Shown: positions 31,476 through 42,896 of the stretch, piece after piece
Layout: each line of letters starts with the position of its first letter
How positions within the stretch are numbered: position 1 is the stretch's first letter
NCBI GenBank assembly: GCA_963942565.1
Contig: OZ012698.1
Span: 29,672,614-29,736,613, forward strand
DNA length: 64,000 bases
Direction: 5' to 3'
From: Maea johnstoni
Taxonomy: Eukaryota; Annelida; Polychaeta; Spionida; Magelonidae
Program-made: the position numbers and the translations under genes
The notes under the pieces: generated by a model
Databases searched by the model: none
What the model was told of the DNA's origin: nothing
Seen by the model: the letters and a program-made list of their open reading frames with translations, nothing else

Positions 31476-32119
31476 AAGTTAAGCCAGTGCTGCCATTTAA
31501 ACATACTCATTTCTTTATCCTTACTGAGAGATCTATACAATTGGAATAAAAACCTGTTGAAACATAATCTTTCCTACATTGAAATCCCTCTGTCATCACC
31601 TTCACCGAGTTCTTGTCAGGGCCTGAACAACCAGGGTAAAATTACTTGTTAGGCCTAAAAAAATAGTTTGTTTCCTGTAATCCTACCCTAACAAGTTTTT
31701 ACTCAAAGAAATCCCTACCCTAAAGTTTTTTTTCTGCTCCTCCAACTTCTGATCAATACAAAACATCAATGAAACACACATTTTCGAAAAAAAAAAAGGA
31801 ATCCAAAAAAATAAATATTTTACCAATTAACCACTCAGACCATTTTTGGAAACAAACATGTTTTTTTTAGGCCTTAGGTTCAAGTCAACAAGTTAGGGGA
31901 CGGCAATCAGATACCAGGATACCAGCCCACACAATTACATAGTAGAAAACCTATCACACTGATACCGGCAATCAGAGTGTAACTGTCAGATACAGAATGA
32001 AACTTTATCACTTTTTTCTAGATTGGAGAGACTATAAAAAAAAGCAGAATAAAAGTCAAATTGTTGAGAATTACAAACTACTAGTACTAGCCCAATTTTA
32101 CAATGTTTATCATATTGAT

Positions 32120-32390
32120 ATGAATTTATCATAAAAACAACAACAGTAATGATAATACTGATACTAATACTAATAATGATAATTATACTACTACTACTAA
32201 TAATAATAACAATAATAAAGATTATACTAATAATAATAACCACAATAATGATTATCATCATCATCAATTATTATTATTATCATTAATATCATTATTATTA
32301 TTATTATAACTATTATTATTATCATTATTATTATTATTATTATTATCATTATTATCATCATCATTATCAGTACTATCATCATCATCCCTA
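32120..32390. repeat. (ATT/ATC)n-type microsatellite, impure
   Basis: Mix of AATA, ACTACT and ATTATC triplets; no gene. Confidence 0.9.
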
Positions 32391-32515
32391 TAAGTAGTAT
32401 TGTTTATTTGGCACTATCACTATTAGGAATATTCCCATCATTTTCACTCCAAATCTAATTATTGTTAATACCTTAATTCAACATTCCAATTTTGAAAGTA
32501 TTGGATTTGAAAATG

Positions 32516-32733
32516 TTAACTCTTTCAATGCTTAGCCTACTATCGTCCAAAGCACGTGGACACAAAAATAATTGAAAACCCTCTAAACCCTGTCATGTTG
32601 GTATTCATTGGATAGCACTCGATTAGTACTCTCTGCCTGGTGAGTACCCAAGTACCAGGGTTTGAGTTATTTTTTCAGGTTTTTTGCATTGTTTTGTATT
32701 ATTCAAATTAACCACCAGCAGTATAAGGGTTAA
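32516..32733 (+). mobile_element. MITE-A copy
   Basis: TTAACTCTTTCAATGCTTAG to CCAGCAGTATAAGGGTTAA. Confidence 0.8.
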
Positions 32734-32829
32734 TGTAACCTGTAAACAATTCCACCTCATTCAATACATCACAACGATTCATGGATCATATTTCGGCTGA
32801 GATGACTCATGAGAATAATATATTTTATA

Positions 32830-33235
32830 GATAAGAAAAAAGTGCAATATCCTCTCCGACACAGAAAAATCATTGAGAACGCTTCGTAAAAAATGCATGA
32901 GGAAAACTAAGTGAACGGTTCTCTCCCAACACCCTGATCCAGATTTCTATTATACATGGAACCACTTGTACCTTCCCATGATGCAACGCTGCGATCCAAC
33001 ACGTCTGATCTTTCCTCCAATCACTGAAGAGGTCTTGCGGCTTCAAAGGTGGAGTCGCCACTGTATTACCGCGATGAAAAAACTCTGAATCACGCAATCT
33101 AATAATCAGGCACACTTTTGGCCAGACAGTCCGTAAAACAGCGCTATCAAAGTCTTATCGCATGTTGAGTAGTGTGGGGCAGATTAATGTTTGATAGGCA
33201 CGTTAAAAATAACCAGCCACGTCTCCCCCAACTGG
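32830..33235. other. Single-copy CpG-containing island, no recognised gene
   Basis: GATGCAACGCTGCGATCC, GGTGGAGTCGCCACTGTATT and ACCGCGATGAAAAAACTC. The 81-codon minus ORF shows no known motif. Confidence 0.3.
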
Positions 33236-33244
33236 GGTTTCCAC

Positions 33245-33810
33245 TCAGGGTCATTCATGCCTGCAGCACCCTCAAAACAAGGCTGACTTTATAGCATCTT
33301 TAGTAAGATGTTTGAAGTAAAAATGTCCTTGAGAACTTATCTATGCCTGTAGCACCCTCAAAACATGCCTGATTCTCTTTTTCGTTGGCACTTATAGCAT
33401 CTTTAGTAAGATGTTCGAAGGAAAAATGTCCTTGAGAACTTATCTATGCCTGTAGCACCCTCAAAACATGCCTGATTCTCTTTTTCGTTGGCACTTATAG
33501 CATCTTTAGTAAGATGTTTGAAGGAAAAATGTTCTTAAGAACTTATTCATGACTGTAGCACCCTCAAAACATGGCTGACTATTTTCAGTAAAATCTTTGG
33601 CAATAATAGAATATTTAGAAAAATGTTTGAAGGAAAAATGTCCTTAGGATGCCTGTAGGGCCCCCAAAACATGCCTGACTCTTTTTACTAAAGTCTTTGG
33701 CATTTATAGCATCTTAAGTAAGATGTTTGAAGGAAAAATGTCCTTGAGAACTTATTCATAACTGTAGCACCCTCAAAACATGGCTGACTATTTTTGGTAA
33801 TGTCTTCGGC
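33245..33810 (+). repeat. Tandem array from a MITE-C-like left end, about 104-bp unit, 5-6 copies
   Basis: Units begin at about 33259, 33344, 33448, 33550, 33651 and 33760 with ATGCCTGTAGCACCCTCAAA and carry AGTAAGATGTTTGAAGGAAA. The start equals the C left end (CATTCATGCCTGTAGC). Confidence 0.85.
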
Positions 33811-33822
33811 AATTTATTATGC

Positions 33823-33985
33823 TTAAGACTTCCCCTAAGAAGTGTCGTCTGGACCAATGATACTTTTGACAATAACTTGGAAATTCAGAATCATTTTACA
33901 AAATATTTGAAGAGTTGTTGGTAGCATTCTGATTATTATTTCTCTTTCAAATATTTTCCTAACTTTGCTATTACCTCAAAAAGGG
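33823..33985 (-). mobile_element. MITE-B copy, partial
   Basis: GAAGTGTCGTCTGGACCAAT, ACAAAATATTTGAAGAGTTG and CAAATATTTTCCTAACTTTG. Confidence 0.65.
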
Positions 33986-34016
33986 CAACCCTTATCTCTG
34001 CCAATGCCAGATATTC

Positions 34017-34250
34017 TTAACCCATTAAATGATTAATACTCACAGCAACCAAAAACCTGACAATTTTGATGTAAATTTTCAAGCAGAAACAGAGTGGGTT
34101 AAATATTTGAAGGAGAAATGTTGAGCAGAACACTATTAACAACTTTCCTTCAAACATTTTGAAAAACCTATTTGAATTCTTAAATTACTGTCAAAATACC
34201 ATAGATCTAGACAGCACTTCCAAGAAAACTCTTCAGCATTAATGAGTTAA
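34017..34250 (+). mobile_element. MITE-B copy, full length
   Basis: TTAACCCATTAAATGATTAA to CAGCATTAATGAGTTAA. Confidence 0.8.
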
Positions 34251-34746
34251 TATTCTTATCTTGAAAATGATGTAGAAGGATTCCAATAAGATGTTTGTAT
34301 AGTTGTATTTGTTGGCCCTCTTGGCAAATACTAGAGCTATTCAGAAAAGGTGCAAGCAAAGATAGACTGCATGAGGTATCTTGATAAGGGATGAATTCAC
34401 CAAATATTTGACCTAACCTGCAATGCTTTCTTAGTGCATCCTAGCCTAGTCCTAGGCCAAGAAATTTATTTCACGTCTTTAATAACGTTACCTTATGTTT
34501 ATATAACATTCTAAGATGTCTACCCATATCTAGTTATATATTAGCTCACCAGGCGGCCAGCATGGGTTCATTTGGATTTCATTTATGATTCTGACTGACC
34601 AGTGTGCCCACCCATGGTGCCATCTATCACAAGCCACAGGAACTAACACTTAGACATTAAGCAAATGATAGAGATCAGAACAGAGAAAAGCATTAATTAA
34701 ATGAAATCATAGACTAGGAGCTAGTCTAAGTGCATCCCTACTCATC
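34251..34746. other. Single-copy AT-rich sequence, nothing recognised
   Basis: No repeats or ORF of note; ends in a C run at 34747-34766. Confidence 0.4.
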
Positions 34747-34766
34747 CCCCCCCCCCCCCCCCCCCC
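34747..34766. repeat. Poly-C tract, about 20 bp
   Basis: Uninterrupted C run beside a MITE-A. Confidence 0.95.
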
Positions 34767-34781
34767 AACCAACACCAATCA

Positions 34782-34972
34782 TTACCCCTTGCAATGCTGA
34801 GGCTACTTTCATCAAAGACACAAGAACGCAGAAATCCTTATTGGTATTCATTGGAAAGCTCTTGCTGAGTTATATCAGATGAGTACCCATTTGCCAGGGT
34901 TTCTGTCATTTAAAAAAAAAATTCTCATCATTTTCTTTTGACCAAATTAGCCACCAGCAGGGCAAGGGTTAA
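34782..34972 (+). mobile_element. MITE-A copy with internal deletion
   Basis: TTACCCCTTGCAATGCTGAG to CAGCAGGGCAAGGGTTAA; the AACCATCTAAACCCTGTCAT block is missing. Confidence 0.75.
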
Positions 34973-35091
34973 GCAATTCAATCTGATGCATATACATGGT
35001 CTGATACATAAGAACATATCTTTATACCAAATTTCTAAGTATCATAGATCCAGAGTACTCTTTTCTAGGGCTATTCTAAACAAGGATTGGT

Positions 35092-35277
35092 TCACCCATT
35101 CACAACTGTATGGCCTAAAACCAACTGACTATTTTGATGATACGTCTTTAATAAGGGCAATTTTCCAGAAATATTTTAAGGAGAAATGTTTACAAAAATC
35201 TAACAATAATTCCAAAATTATTTTCAAAAGGTCCAAACGACACTAGTCAAGATGATCATAAGGCAGGTAAGGGTTAA
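35092..35277 (+). mobile_element. MITE-C copy with deletions
   Basis: TTCACCCATTCACAACTGTA to GGCAGGTAAGGGTTAA. Confidence 0.75.
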
Positions 35278-35503
35278 CCCATTAATGCTCACAGCGACCA
35301 AAAGCAGCCTGACAATTTAGGCGAAATCTTAGAGACCAAAGCATACTTGTTTAAATATTTGAAGGAGAAAAGTTCATTGGAGTACTACAACCAACTCCCC
35401 ATCAAATATTTTGCAAGATAATTTTTTATTTCCAAGTTATGATCAAATGTATCAAAGATCCAGACAACAATTTCCTTAAAACTCTTAAGCATGAATAGGT
35501 TAA
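35274..35503 (+). mobile_element. MITE-B copy, full length, abutting a MITE-C
   Basis: TTAACCCATTAATGCTCACA to AAGCATGAATAGGTTAA; the TTAA at 35274-35277 is common to both elements. Confidence 0.85.
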
Positions 35504-36240
35504 AACAAACCCCAGCCTCAGATCATAACATACTGCCCAGGCTCAGGAAACTACTTAGCAACACTCATATAGTGACTGGCAAAGTCAATTCAACACTTCT
35601 CAACTTATTACATAATGACCAAAAAAAACCTGGCATACAAGAATTAGCAATTATGATTGGTTCTAAGGTAGGAGGTCGGCAAGGAGATGTCTAGGTGGTA
35701 TATGAGTGGTGTGCAAATGGTGTGTCTGATAGGGTCTCGGCTAGACTAGACTCATTATAAGTCCTTGAAATGTTAATATTTGCCATGTAGTGGTACCAGC
35801 AATGGCCCATAGATGGCACCAAATGGTCTTCCTATTTCTAGTGGTTTCCATACTCAAAGAGGGCCCTTTATCCACCTGGTGAGATAAAAGTAAACTAATT
35901 TCACAACACTAAATTTTGTATCATTTTTAGGAGATATTGTCTAAAATAAATTGATTGCTAAGATAGTTATTTTTGATTTGCATGTTCCAGGGCATTAAGT
36001 CTAACCAGAGTTACACCCCTCTCTGTAGATTACAGACTAAGAATATGACACCTTAGATGAATCTACATGTTTTAAATACTAAAATTCTGAAGTCTGACAC
36101 AGGAAAATGTTCAAATTCTTGTCTGTAATGATTTCCCTCATAGCACAGACAGTGTTTTCATGGATAAATCAATGCATCATATCAAAATAACCAAAATCGA
36201 AAACAAATTACCAATATATGAAATCGAGAAAAAATTCTTT
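35504..36240. other. Single-copy sequence, nothing recognised
   Basis: No named repeats; short ORFs only. Confidence 0.4.
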
Positions 36241-36260
36241 AAAAAATGACATTACCTTAC

Positions 36261-36314
36261 CTCTAACTTATCCTTCCACCTTTTTAAGTCTGCAGTTTGG
36301 GGCTCATTCACTAT
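36261..36314 (-). other. Exon-like block (54 nt), IVNEPQTADLKRWKDKLE
   Basis: Acceptor tattttcaAAG, donor TTAGAG/GTAAGG, an open 54-nt frame in phase 0 on both sides, and single-copy sequence. The encoded IVNEPQTADLKRWKDKLE is polar and helix-like. Its phase would allow direct joining to the IFT80 exon at 20350, but human IFT80 has no such segment before NEILEI. It could be a cassette exon, an exon of another minus-strand gene, or chance. I do not recognise it. Confidence 0.3.
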
Positions 36315-36748
36315 CTTTGAAAATAAATTGTTTGATCTTTCTTTAATAACATAGTAGACAAACGCTATCCATTGGCATACTGATACGGATTGCATTCAAA
36401 CAGGCCAAAAATCAACAGCTCTATTATGCTGTTGCTTGTGCCCTAGTCATAGTAGGTCAACCGGACGTTCTTCTTGATTTCAGTGTGAAATTTGTGAATG
36501 TCCCTCAAATGAGACCACCAGGAAGGGGTGGGCCTAAGGGGAATGGAATTGAATACATTAACCCAATTACCTCACAGGGCAATGACACCCATGCCACAAC
36601 ACGATAATGGTGTGTGTCAGAAATATCAATATCTTCAAAATATATCTTTTTTAAACGTCTTAAAGATTGCAGTTCTGTATATTCCACCTACAAATAAGTT
36701 CTTATGGCATGTTTTCATAATTTCTCTTGTATAGGAGTTAAGTGTATG

Positions 36749-36959
36749 TTTAACCCTTATAATGCCAAGGCTACTTTCGTCCAAAACTCAAGAGGGCAAA
36801 ATCTTTGAAAACCATCTAAACCCTGTCATGTTGGTATTAATTGGATAGCTCTCACTGAGTACTCTCAGATGAGTACCCATTTGTCAGGGTTTCAGTCATT
36901 TTTCAGGTTTTTGAATCATTTTGTCTTGGCCAAATTAGCCACCAGCAGCATACTGGTTA
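36749..36959 (+). mobile_element. MITE-A copy, full length
   Basis: TTAACCCTTATAATGCCAAG to CAGCAGCATACTGGTTA. Confidence 0.8.
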
Positions 36960-37659
36960 CTAGACCACCATGCAAACTGGGGCTTGGCCAGTAACTGTGC
37001 TAACCTGAGACACACTTTCTCACGCTCCAGCGGTGTTACTTTCCTCGGCTTTCCTCCTCGTCCCCATCGGGACACTCTTATTTATACAGGGTAAGGGGCA
37101 CCCTGAGAGTAACCCTTTCATTACTATTGACCCATTCAGAGGTGGGGCTAGGATTTTTGAGTTTGGAGTTTTTTCCGTAAAGTAAGGGAGGGGTTCGATT
37201 TAACAAAGAGTTAGATCTACTTCATTGATTTGAAGAAACATCTCTAAGAAAAGGGACATTTATTAGTAAAAAAAATATCATATTGAATTATAACATTTTC
37301 AATGACTTATATACAATGATCGTAAAAGCTCATTGCATATACATCGCCCGAGTTCTGAGTACTCTCTCTGAGTACCCATGGAAATGATACGATTGTTGTA
37401 TGAGAATGTCAGATCTATCCTGAGCAGTTCCTAAATAGAAGGCAATTTCTTCTTGGGCCCTGATTTACGGCTTGTCTCAGTATGACCTTAAGCTTTTAAT
37501 ACTATGAGGAATTTCAGACTGACTACAATTGACTAGAATTAAGTATTCTTACTTTGAACATGAAAATTACTTTTATGTTACAACTGAATCAATGGTATTC
37601 TTTAACCCTTCCAATGCTGAGGCTACTTTCGTCCAAAGCATAAGGACACAAAGGTTCGA

Positions 37660-37783
37660 AATAACTCTTGTGCTGCTATTGGCTAATTTGGTGATTATAA
37701 AATGATGCAAAAAAGGTTTTCGAGATTTTCTGCGTTCTTGTGCCTTTGACGAGAGTAGCCTCAGCACCGAAAGGGAAAACAAA
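37660..37783 (-). mobile_element. MITE-A fragment nested in another MITE-A
   Basis: Reads TGTGCTGCTATTGGCTAATT ... GTAGCCTCAGCACCGAAAGG, the two ends of A with the middle deleted, in the opposite direction to its host. Confidence 0.7.
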
Positions 37784-38204
37784 AACCATCTTAAGGATGC
37801 CCGCACCAGTTTTATTTTTGTCCTCAGAACTTTCTAATTTTTGGATATGTTATACCTAGTGGGATAAAACTAAAGGAAATATAAAAAGAAATTCGCTGTT
37901 TGGCCGATATTTTTTGCTAGAGACAAATTTGTGATTTTTGAAAAGTGGCCATTTTAGAGAAAAGAGGCCGCCACGTCGCACATTTTTTTATTTTTAGCTC
38001 ATTGTGGGTTGTTCGCCCAAAGAAAAAGATATTGTGGATCTTTATAAGTGTAAATTTGCATGCAGGTAATGGAGTAGGTCCTCTTTCTGCTTGCGCAAAC
38101 TGCATTTCAGTACCAACTATATCTTTTGCATAGCCTAAGATTAAATTGGAGGGGTTGAGTCAAAAACTATCACTTTTTTTCAAAAATGGACGTAAATATA
38201 GGGC

Positions 38205-38650
38205 AATTTATTGCACATAATGAATTGTAAAAAAAAATTAGTCCAGAGAATTTTTTTATTTTTCGATATGTTCTTGCCCTGTGAATTCGCATTCTATATG
38301 CGAAATAAAATTGGGGGTGTTTCGAGTTACTTTTTCTGCTACAGAGCTATGAGTGAAAGGGTACGTTTTTTGCTATTTTATGACATGAAAAGACAATGAC
38401 GCGGCCTTTGTTTCCCTATTGTTGTGGCAACAAAAGGGGGAAAATCCCTCTGTTCGAGTCTTTACCGCTTGCCAGGACGCATTATGTCACACATAATGAA
38501 TTGTAAAAAAAAAATTAGTCCAGAGAATTTTTTTATTTTTTGATATATTCTTGCTCTGTAAATTTGCTTTCAGTATACCAAAAAATAATGGGGGCGTTCC
38601 GAGTTACTTTTCTTGCTACAGAGCTACGAGTGAAAGGGCACACTCTTTGC
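38205..38650 (+). repeat. Direct repeat inside the 2.3-kb element
   Basis: Two ~150-bp units begin CACATAATGAATTGTAAAAA at about 38213 and 38492 and end near GAGTGAAAGGG. The spacer contains AAAGGGGGAAAATCCC. Confidence 0.8.
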
Positions 38651-38939
38651 TCTTTCGCAAATAAAATTGGCAATGTCCCGTGGCAACAATAGGGTAATTC
38701 CCTTTGTTGGAGTCGCCAGTGTTGTTAATTACGACGAGCGTGCGACAGGGGCCTCAAAACACACACCAAGCCAAAACTAAAAGTACTGTTCCACCCGGCA
38801 AATTTTCGCTAAACATGACTAATATAACCTATTATATATTTCACACTTTGGAATTTGGAATTTTCGTCACATTTATTATGTCTTTGGAATTTGGAATTTT
38901 GCTTTTCGTCACATTTATGCCAAATGCGGCTAATTCGTG

Positions 38940-39118
38940 ACTAGCCAATTGTATGTGGTGGAAGAAACCGGAGTACCCGGCTAAAACCACCGTCTAACCG
39001 CAAGTCACTGGCAACTTGCTCACATGCCCATGCCGGGATTCGAACACAGGCAGTGGTGAGAGACAGCGTGCAGTCAGTGGCGGCGCCTTAGACCACACGG
39101 CCAACAGAGCTGGCCCCT
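38940..39118 (-). mobile_element. tRNA-derived SINE (family S), best head
   Basis: Minus strand: GGGGCCAGCTCTGTTGGCCG, then TGTGGTCTAAGGC (A-box, Leu/Ser tRNA type), then GTGTTCGAATCCCGGC (B-box), then GAGCAAGTTGCCAGTGAC and GGGTACTCCGGTTTCTTCC, then CACTAGCC-like tail GACTAGCC/GGCTAGTCACGAATTAGCC. It sits inside the 2.3-kb TTAA element, so it inserted later. Confidence 0.85.
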
Positions 39119-40425
39119 GGACATTATGTCAACTAGAATAATTTATCACATTTGACCTGACGCTTCTACCAATTTTGAAAATTTGGTACAAAAACCGACT
39201 TTTATCAAATATATAACATTATGACTATACCTGCCTATTCTAAATCATATCCTTAAAAACATGTTTTAACACTGAATGTTTTGGAGAGAGTGATCTTCAT
39301 ATCTGTTGTAATTGATGATTTGAAACATTTTCAGAAAATATGTATGATTAATCATCTATGTATAAAGTGGGGTCCCCTTGCTAAACAATATCTTTTATAA
39401 GAATGAGCAAATACGTTACCAATTTGGTAACTCTTCTGTACCATTTTATGAAAATCTTCCCCAAAAATTCTATTTCACAAATTTTACCATCTGTGGTGCG
39501 AAAACTAACCCAAAAACCTGTCATTTTCTTTTTGTCTTCTCGTTAAAAGCACTGAACAGATAGTTAAGATAAATATTGGTGAAAATTAAACTCGGCAATT
39601 CGGCAGTTTCAATATCTCTGCAAGGATGAAAGTAGCAAAGAACGATACCAGTTAGGGAGAATAAGATGTTCATGACATAAATCACATTAATTTTTCAGAA
39701 ATATGGAGAAGAAACACGAAGTCGATGAGTGCATGAATAAAACGTTGTTTTTGAAGATCACTGCGCTTTGTTCTTTACTCATGCGAAGTTTCAGCAAAAT
39801 TAAACTCAAATTTCGGAAGACTTTAATTTGAATGGCGAACAGCACTGCATAAAAGCGTTATTTATCCACACCTATCAAGCACATATATGATTTTAGGTCC
39901 ATGCTTTATTATGGAAAATTATGTTGCCTTTGTATGCAGGCAGAAAAGTAATTCCTCTATACTTAACAGTACGCAACGGCGATAGTAATGTCCCAACCAT
40001 CCCTGACGTTCATGTCACTCATGCCTGACCCCCGTAATAGGCGCAACAATGGGACGTCTCCAACAATCGAAAAATAAACTGGTGCGGGCATCCTTAACCC
40101 TGTCATGTTGTTAATCATTGGATAATAAAGCCCTCACTCTCAGATGAGTACCCATATGCCAGTTTTTCGGTAATTTTCATGTTTTTTGCATCATTTTCTA
40201 TTGGCCAAATTAGCCACCAGCAACACAAGGGTTAATCTGTTGAAATATATCACTGCTAAAAAAGATGTGCTCCTTTATCATGCTAGGGCACCTCGGGAAA
40301 GAAACACTCTATGGAGAATTAATTTTGCTTCTATTTGAAAATCACGCAACTGTATACAAGTCTTTTCACTGAAATTCAGGGAGCTCAGTGAGGAAGAACA
40401 TTCTGCCCGCCCACAAAGCTTCAGC

Positions 40426-40636
40426 TCTTAACTGAAAAAATGTCGTCTGGACTTCAGATAATTTTCAAAATAACTTTGAAATAAAGCACTAATTTAAAAA
40501 ATATTTGAAGGAGATTTGTTGAATATGTTCTAATGAACATTTCTCTTTCAAAAGTTTCCCCAAAAAAGCTTCATTTGGATAGATAATGCCAAAATCGTCA
40601 GGCCCTTTTGCACGCTACTGGTGTGAAAGGGTTTAA
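40426..40636 (-). mobile_element. MITE-C copy, ends eroded
   Basis: TTAACTGAAAAAATGTCGTC to CTACTGGTGTGAAAGGGTTTAA. Confidence 0.7.
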
Positions 40637-41032
40637 GTGAAGTACACTCAAGGATAAATCAAAGTTGTCCACACAAAGGACAGCAACTTTTATACCCGGT
40701 ACCCATGAGATGCTGCCATCGATAAGACAAATGACAAAAAAACGAAAAACAGAAAAAAACTTCGACAGCGTCTAGCTGCAGGGTTTGTTGTTCATTCTGC
40801 TGGAGAGGACGACACTTCGGCTAGCAGGGAAAAAAAGTTTGGGTCACCGAAAATAGGGCATGTACTACTTGAGTAGTCACGCTGCGGCCAACTTAGGAGA
40901 TAAGGTTCAGCCAGTTAGAAAGGGATCTTACAACACTCACTGCGACTCCATCCTCGTAAATATCGTACCCAGTTCACAAGTACCGACACCCTACCGACAC
41001 CCTACCGGCACCCTACCAGGTCAGCGTCTGTT

Positions 41033-41090
41033 AACCCCTTCCTGCTTGGGTATCCAGAATGGTTTAACTCCTTGCTGCTCAGGACAACCC
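41033..41090 (+). repeat. Fragments of the TTAACCCTCTTGCTGC end
   Basis: TTAACCCCTTCCTGCTTGGG at 41033 and TTAACTCCTTGCTGCTCAGG at 41063 resemble the left end of 55978..57237. Confidence 0.5.
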
Positions 41091-41389
41091 CATGAACTGT
41101 TCAATTTGCAAACTTTTTGTATATTCTATTATTTTTTTTTTAAATCAATGGTTTCTGTTTAATCTACTGAATGATGGCATTTTAAAATCTTTTTTTAGTA
41201 TTTGACAACTCCATTTGAGAAATATCCAACTATCGCATTCTGGGAAGGAAAATATGACTTGTGGACTTTTTCTTTATTACTACAATAATCATCACCTTTT
41301 GTGCCATATTGAGGCTAAATTGTTACACTTCAGCTGTTAACCAGGAACTTTTTCAACTGTTAATTACAAAACATATAATTTTATCTTTT

Positions 41390-41570
41390 CAGCTCAATAT
41401 AATTACCATGATATTGAATTACATTATGCTTTATTTTAATAAGTAAATATATGTTAATATAGATTTCTTTTGAATATGTTGTTGTCTCCGCTAAAAATAG
41501 GATGGCCAAAATTGAGAATTGCTAATTTTAAGCACACTGTTCACAGTTTTGATATGCTGGCCAAGACCTA
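41390..41570 (+). mobile_element. Family D fragment
   Basis: AATTACCATGATATTGAATT, TTTTAATAAGTAAATATATG and GCTGGCCAAGACCTAGG. Confidence 0.55.
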
Positions 41571-41659
41571 GGTCAAGAATATACATGTATAATGTAAATT
41601 CAAGGTTGACTTTTTTCTTTAAAAAAGAGGGGGTATTCAGAAAGCAAAGAATACAGGTA

Positions 41660-42165
41660 TCTCCAAGGGGTATCTAAATTTCCCCCTTCGCTGTGCAGTG
41701 CCCATCAATTACCGCTACACCGTCTGCGGGAATACCTCCTAGATTACTACGCCGTTATTTCCTTCCGTTACGTCCAACCAATCAATTTTCAGCGGTCCAC
41801 AACGGCGTCGTCATGAACACGAAAGGCCGAGTTGATTATCCTGGCCAGGAAGGTGGGCACAAAGACTGGCGCACACGGGTTATAAAAACCCATTCAATAA
41901 AGCGACAATAACGGAGGCCCCGAGCCTCCCTACAGACAACACTCCTTATTTGGTCGACGACAAAAACTGCATTCAGTGCAGGTAGGCGGGTCTAATCCCA
42001 TTGAGTGCGGTTAGCACGCTTCTCGTCGCAAAACGGGGGCATCCTTTTCTATTGCACACTGGGTAATTACCATTAAAAGGTCAAGGTCAATAATGACAGA
42101 CACTTTTAAAATCTCTCTACACTTCTGCACCAAACTCCTTGACTTGTAATTAAAATTTGCCTTGC
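41660..42165. other. Single-copy CpG-containing island, no recognised gene
   Basis: Contains GCGGTCCACAACGGCGTCG, TGAACACGAAAGGCCGAG and AATAAAGCGACAATAACGG. A 72-codon plus ORF has no known motif. Candidate regulatory element. Confidence 0.35.
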
Positions 42166-42175
42166 CTATTTGGAT

Positions 42176-42258
42176 GTATATATCTATCTATATATCTATA
42201 TATCTATATATCTATATATATAGATATATATATATATATATATATACATATATATATT
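42176..42258. repeat. (TA/TATC)n microsatellite
   Basis: TATCTATATATCTATATATC grading to TATATA. Confidence 0.95.
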
Positions 42259-42259
42259 C

Positions 42260-42890
42260 ATATTACATAATATCTTATCACTTTCCTATGATCATCTGCC
42301 GATAAAAAGTTTAAAATGATGGTAGCCTGAAGAGATATGGACCTGTCAATTTGGTATTCAATAATATTAATGACACCCTCTCGTGCTTTGACAACCATAA
42401 CTATCACCATGGCAACACTTCAAAGAACAGATGAAAACAGCAAAAAACTCTAAAGTGACAATATTTGTGCGGAGTGAAGTACATAAATTTCTATGTTCCT
42501 CCTATCTAAGGGGAGCTATCATCATTTTTTAACAAGATGAGATATCACAAGTGTTTTTCCTATGAAAAAGATGATTTATTAGGGATATAGATGATGAATC
42601 GGGAAGTTTATTCTTTTTCATCGTGTCATCTTCAAGAAAATACTTACTTTTTTCAAATGGGGAATGTCTAAAAACAGATTTGGACCATTCACCCAAAAAT
42701 ACATGATCTGACTGATAAGTAAACCACGACAAGTCTCATTGATTAATCATGATTTTTTATCAAAGCCAAAGCATGTTTGAAAAGTTCTTTGGGTTTTTGG
42801 TAGAGTTAAATGATTCTCAAAAAAGTGCCTTTTACCTCGTCAAAAAGATATCGCTAATATAATCAGGATGTTTATAGCACTACAGGCACA
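42260..42890. other. AT-rich sequence, little recognised
   Basis: A MITE-C-like tail near 42835 (CGTCAAAAAGATATCGCTAA); otherwise nothing. Confidence 0.4.
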
Positions 42891-42896
42891 GAAGAG

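Larger units (their letters stand above)
37795..40093. mobile_element. 2.3-kb non-autonomous TTAA transposon
   Basis: Terminal inverted repeats GGATGCCCGCACCAGTTT at 37795 and its complement ending GTGCGGGCATCC at 40093, with TTAA on both sides (37791-37794, 40094-40097). Length 2299 bp. No transposase ORF is visible. The interior holds a duplicated ~150-bp block (38210 and 38490), a SINE (38940..39118) and otherwise AT-rich single-copy sequence. TTAA duplication suggests piggyBac or Kolobok type; the GGATG start is not the usual CCC. Confidence 0.85.
37602..40235 (+). mobile_element. MITE-A interrupted by a 2.3-kb TTAA element and an inverted A fragment
   Basis: Left end TTAACCCTTCCAATGCTGAG at 37602; right end CCAGCAACACAAGGGTTAA at 40235. 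The interior is split by an inverted MITE-A fragment (about 37660-37783) and then by the element 37795..40093 placed in a TTAA next to the AACCATC / CCCTGTCATG junction. Confidence 0.8.

Noticed and set aside
31149-31482. Ser/Leu-rich open frames
   Set aside because: TC microsatellite translation.
32870-33115. 81-codon minus-strand ORF
   Set aside because: No recognisable domain and no splice partner; listed as an island instead.
38940-39118. tRNA-Leu/Ser-like sequence
   Set aside because: A and B boxes are present but the cloverleaf is incomplete and a SINE body follows; no true tRNA gene found in the window.
42001-42060. Possible DEK-coding match to the missing IFT80 segment (complement of CTTCTCGTCGC)
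   Set aside because: Neighbouring codons do not fit IFT80 and there are no splice sites.
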